DNA of 24,084 nt from an uncultured Bacilli bacterium (GTDB lineage: Bacteria; Bacillota_I; Bacilli_A; RF39; UBA660). The notes beneath the pieces were generated by a model. That model had not been told where the DNA came from, ran no database searches, and worked only from the letters and a program-made list of their open reading frames with translations. Numbering within the stretch: the stretch's first letter is position 1; each line of letters opens with the position of its first letter. A program made the translations under genes and the position numbers. Shown piece after piece: positions 21,900-24,084 of this stretch. Where the stretch lies: contig CALVUU010000088.1 in NCBI GenBank assembly GCA_944363655.1, positions 1 to 24,084 on the forward strand. The letters run 5' to 3'.

Positions 21900-21926
21900 A
21901 AAAAACGACTAGCCTTCCGGCTAGTC
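21900..21926 (-). terminator. Strong intrinsic terminator of small RNA 2
   Basis: Minus strand GACTAGCC-GGAA-GGCTAGTC (8-bp GC-rich stem, GGAA loop) followed by G and TTTTTT. Confidence 0.92.
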
Positions 21927-22003
21927 TCAGGGGGTTTTGGTTGATCTCTTCACATTGAGATTCGTAAGAGAGATCAGGTTATCAGCATGATATCTATCAT
22001 GCT
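21900..22003 (-). ncRNA. Candidate structured small RNA 2 (about 104 nt)
   Basis: Downstream of recG on the same strand, a promoter (22010-22038) points to a start near 22003. The transcript opens with a perfect 8-bp hairpin AGCATGAT-AGAT-ATCATGCT (22003-21984), has a second hairpin GATCTCT/AGAGATC (21975-21969 with 21949-21943) with a 19-nt loop, a single-stranded AACCAAAACCCCC segment, and ends in the strong terminator hairpin. There is no ribosome site with an open frame. It is not a tRNA, tmRNA, SRP RNA, 6S or riboswitch class I can recognise. It could instead be an elaborate 3' end of the recG transcript, but the promoter between recG and the RNA argues for an independent unit. Confidence 0.6.
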
Positions 22004-22009
22004 AGTATA

Positions 22010-22038
22010 ATCTTAATATTTTTTTATTTATTTGTCAA
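22010..22038 (-). promoter_or_regulatory. Promoter of small RNA 2
   Basis: Minus strand: perfect -35 TTGACA (22038-22033), 17-nt spacer, -10 TAAGAT (22015-22010). It lies 14 nt below the recG stop codon. Confidence 0.6.
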
Positions 22039-22051
22039 TATTTTTTTGTAA

Positions 22052-24043
22052 TTAATCTAAAAAATTTATTTTTTTAATTAAATTTTCGTACAACAAATTT
22101 CCCTTAAATAGGGCGTTTGCGAGGTAATTTTCAGAATCAAATTTTGCTTGCAATAAAATTTTATAGTCTCTTTTTAAGTTAGCAATTTTAAATGTCATAT
22201 CACCACTTTGTTTGACACCAAATAAGTCTCCTTGACCGCGTTGTTCAAAGTCTTTTTCACTGATATAAAAACCATCATTACTTTCCTCCATTACCTTAAG
22301 ACGAGCATTATCAGTTACATTTGTTACCAAGTAACAATAACTTTGAATATCACTTCTACCAACACGACCGCGAAGTTGATGGAGAGTTGCTAACCCAAAA
22401 CGTTCAGCGTTAAAAATAACCATCATCGAGGCATTTGGTATATCGATACCTACTTCAATTACGGTTGTGGAAATAAGTATTTTTATTTCACCATTTTGAA
22501 ATCTTTGCATCAATTCATCTTTTTCTTTTTGTTTAAGTTTTCCATGAAGTATTTCAATTGGTACGCGTTTATTGAAAGCTAAATTTAATTTTTCTTTTAA
22601 TAAATTAACACTGTTTAAATCAAGTTCATCATTTTGTTCAATTAATGGGGATACTACAAATATTTGATGACCTTTTTTTAATTCTTCAAGCATGGCAACT
22701 AAGACTTCTCGAATATTTTTTTCTAGTACTACTTTAGTTATTATATCTTTCCTTGTATTAGGTTTTGTTTTTATTTGAGATAAATCTAAATCACCATAAA
22801 TAGTTAAAGCATAAGTTCTTGGAATTGGTGTTGCTGATAAGTATATTACATCAGCATCTTTTTTGATCCCTTTATTTTGCAGAAGATTGCGTTGATTTAC
22901 TCCAAAACGATGTTGTTCATCTGTTATTACCAGACCAATATTAGAGAATTCCGCTCCTTCATTTAATAAAGCATGAGTTCCAATTACAACATCAATTTCA
23001 CCACCATTTATTTGTTCATATAATTTTTCTTTGGCTTTTTTAGTAAGACTTCCTGTAAGTAATCCTATTTTGATGTCATAATCTGTAAAGTAATTTTGAA
23101 GTGATTCATAATGTTGTTTAGCAAGAATTTCTGTCGGAGCCATAAAAGCACTTTGATAGCCACTTAAATAGTTTGCTAGTATGGCAACAATTGCTACAAC
23201 AGTTTTACCACTTCCTACATCTCCAAGAACTAGACGATTCATTCTAGATTTACTTTGCATGTCATGAAGAATGTCTTTGATAGCTGTTTCTTGATCAGTA
23301 GTAAGCCGAAAACTTAGATTATTTAAAAAGTCTTCTACTAAATGCACATCAAATGTTTTAGGTATGCCTTCCACCTTTTTATTTATTTCCTTTAAATAAT
23401 TTATTTTAAACATATAAACAAATAATTCTTCATAGATAAGTTTTAATTCACTTTTTTTAATATCGTTAATTGTCTTTGGTTCATGAATAAGCTTTATAGC
23501 ATCTCTTTTAGGTATTAAATTATACTTTTCGTTGTATATATCCGGAACATAATCCGGCATGTCATATTTTATTTTAAGAGCCTCAGTAATAATTGTTTCA
23601 ATGTTGCTATTTTTTAATCCTTCTGTTAAGTGATATATTGGTTCTATTCTTTCATTTTCAATATTAAATTTAATATCACTGGCAACAAAAGAATTTTTTA
23701 GGGGATTATATTTACCAATTAAAACTACTTCCCTATTAACTGGTAAATTTTTCTTTAAAAATGCTCTATTAAAAATAGTTACATTGAATGTTTTATTGTT
23801 ATTTGAAGCAATAAAAGAAAGTCTATTAAAGTTTCTTTTGATGTAAGCTACTTTTACTTCACTTAATACTGTTGCTAAGACATAACATGTTTCATTTTCA
23901 CTAGCTTCATTTATATTAATAAACTTAATTACATTATATCTATACGGATAATATGTTAGTAAATCTTCTACTGTAAATATGTTTATTTTATTTAAAATTT
24001 TTTCTGTTTTTGGTCCAATTTTGCTTACTAAATTTAAGTTCAT
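22052..24043 (-). CDS. recG: ATP-dependent DNA helicase RecG
   Basis: A full-length 663-aa RecG. The N-terminal wedge/OB domain covers about residues 1-210 (I-G-P-K-T-E-K-I-L and L-L-T-Y-Y-P-Y-R-Y near 8-36). The helicase core has motif I G-D-V-G-S-G-K-T near 276, A-P-T-E-I-L-A near 305, motif II D-E-Q-H near 373, motif III L-S-A-T-P-I-P-R-T near 401, and motif VI Q-L-R-G-R-V-G-R near 560, followed by Q-R-G-x-G-D-L-F-G-x-Q-S-G near 606. RecG remodels stalled replication forks and Holliday junctions. AGGAG and an extended -10 (24061-24069) precede the ATG. It marks the intact core side of the accessory block. Confidence 0.96.
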   Translation of the reverse strand: MNLNLVSKIGPKTEKILNKINIFTVEDLLTYYPYRYNVIKFININEASENETCYVLATVLSEVKVAYIKRNFNRLSFIASNNNKTFNVTIFNRAFLKKNLPVNREVVLIGKYNPLKNSFVASDIKFNIENERIEPIYHLTEGLKNSNIETIITEALKIKYDMPDYVPDIYNEKYNLIPKRDAIKLIHEPKTINDIKKSELKLIYEELFVYMFKINYLKEINKKVEGIPKTFDVHLVEDFLNNLSFRLTTDQETAIKDILHDMQSKSRMNRLVLGDVGSGKTVVAIVAILANYLSGYQSAFMAPTEILAKQHYESLQNYFTDYDIKIGLLTGSLTKKAKEKLYEQINGGEIDVVIGTHALLNEGAEFSNIGLVITDEQHRFGVNQRNLLQNKGIKKDADVIYLSATPIPRTYALTIYGDLDLSQIKTKPNTRKDIITKVVLEKNIREVLVAMLEELKKGHQIFVVSPLIEQNDELDLNSVNLLKEKLNLAFNKRVPIEILHGKLKQKEKDELMQRFQNGEIKILISTTVIEVGIDIPNASMMVIFNAERFGLATLHQLRGRVGRSDIQSYCYLVTNVTDNARLKVMEESNDGFYISEKDFEQRGQGDLFGVKQSGDMTFKIANLKRDYKILLQAKFDSENYLANALFKGNLLYENLIKKINFLD

Positions 24044-24060
24044 AATGTACTCCTGAAAAT

Positions 24061-24069
24061 ATTATAACA
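24061..24069 (-). promoter_or_regulatory. Extended -10 promoter of recG
   Basis: TGTTATAAT on the minus strand, about 18 nt above the start codon. The -35 region falls at the window edge. Confidence 0.5.
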
Positions 24070-24084
24070 TATTGTTAAAAAAAT

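Noticed and set aside
21912..22003. TPP riboswitch suggested by CTGAGA and ACCTGAT-like words in small RNA 2
   Set aside because: The words occur in the wrong order and spacing for the THI-box, and no thiamine gene follows.
1..24084. Recoding of TAA or TGA to explain the interrupted genes
   Set aside because: Intact core genes end at TAA, TAG and TGA in expected places and Trp is always TGG; the breaks also include frameshifts and deletions.

Overview
The window is very AT-rich, uses the standard code (Trp is TGG, TGA is a stop) and has strong purine-rich ribosome binding sites, often of the GGTG or GGTGAT kind. Gene order rlmB-sigH-secE-nusG, the Rel type, RecG and the rubredoxin/ferredoxin pair point to a low-GC Firmicute, probably an uncultured gut member of the Bacilli/Erysipelotrichia (RF39-like) or a small-genome Clostridium relative. 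This assignment is inference from content; there is no 16S gene in the window.

Region 1 (1-2.7 kb, minus strand): a conserved information-processing cluster, rlmB, a SigH-type sigma factor, secE and the start of nusG, preceded by a cation/Ca2+ antiporter. Region 2 (2.7-4.1 kb): a small accessory patch with a frameshifted plus-strand gene, an unknown membrane protein and a tRNA-Thr(CGT) with its own promoter and terminator. Region 3 (4.1-9.3 kb): a TIGR01212-type radical SAM protein convergent with a short Rel protein whose synthetase site looks degenerate, an FkbM methyltransferase, a CinA/PncC-like protein, a GNAT acetyltransferase and a frameshifted metallo-beta-lactamase-fold gene. Region 4 (9.4-15.2 kb): a small unknown protein, a DUF6020-like polytopic membrane protein, and an ABC-transporter operon (ATPase, 817-aa FtsX-type permease, small membrane-anchored protein). 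Region 5 (15.3-16.5 kb): a ferredoxin and a rubredoxin-flanked rubrerythrin-like protein, translationally coupled.

Region 6 (16.5-22.0 kb) is an accessory block between the rubrerythrin operon and recG. It holds a decayed HigB/HigA-ImmA toxin-antitoxin locus, a DUF3800 gene with a consensus promoter, a solo IS200-type tnpA, three small membrane or secreted proteins (one frameshifted in an A-run) and a decayed AbiEi/AbiEii pair. Each edge carries a candidate structured small RNA with its own promoter and intrinsic terminator, and both are transcribed into the block. Region 7 (22.05-24.04 kb) is an intact recG.

The disruptions fall in accessory or peripheral genes, while rlmB, sigH, rel, the ABC genes and recG read through cleanly. 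That favours real decay over poor sequence, although two of the lesions are single-base differences in A-runs and could be errors or slippage. The items I consider most worth follow-up are the two small RNAs, the DUF3800 gene with its leader, and the hydrolase-biased Rel.
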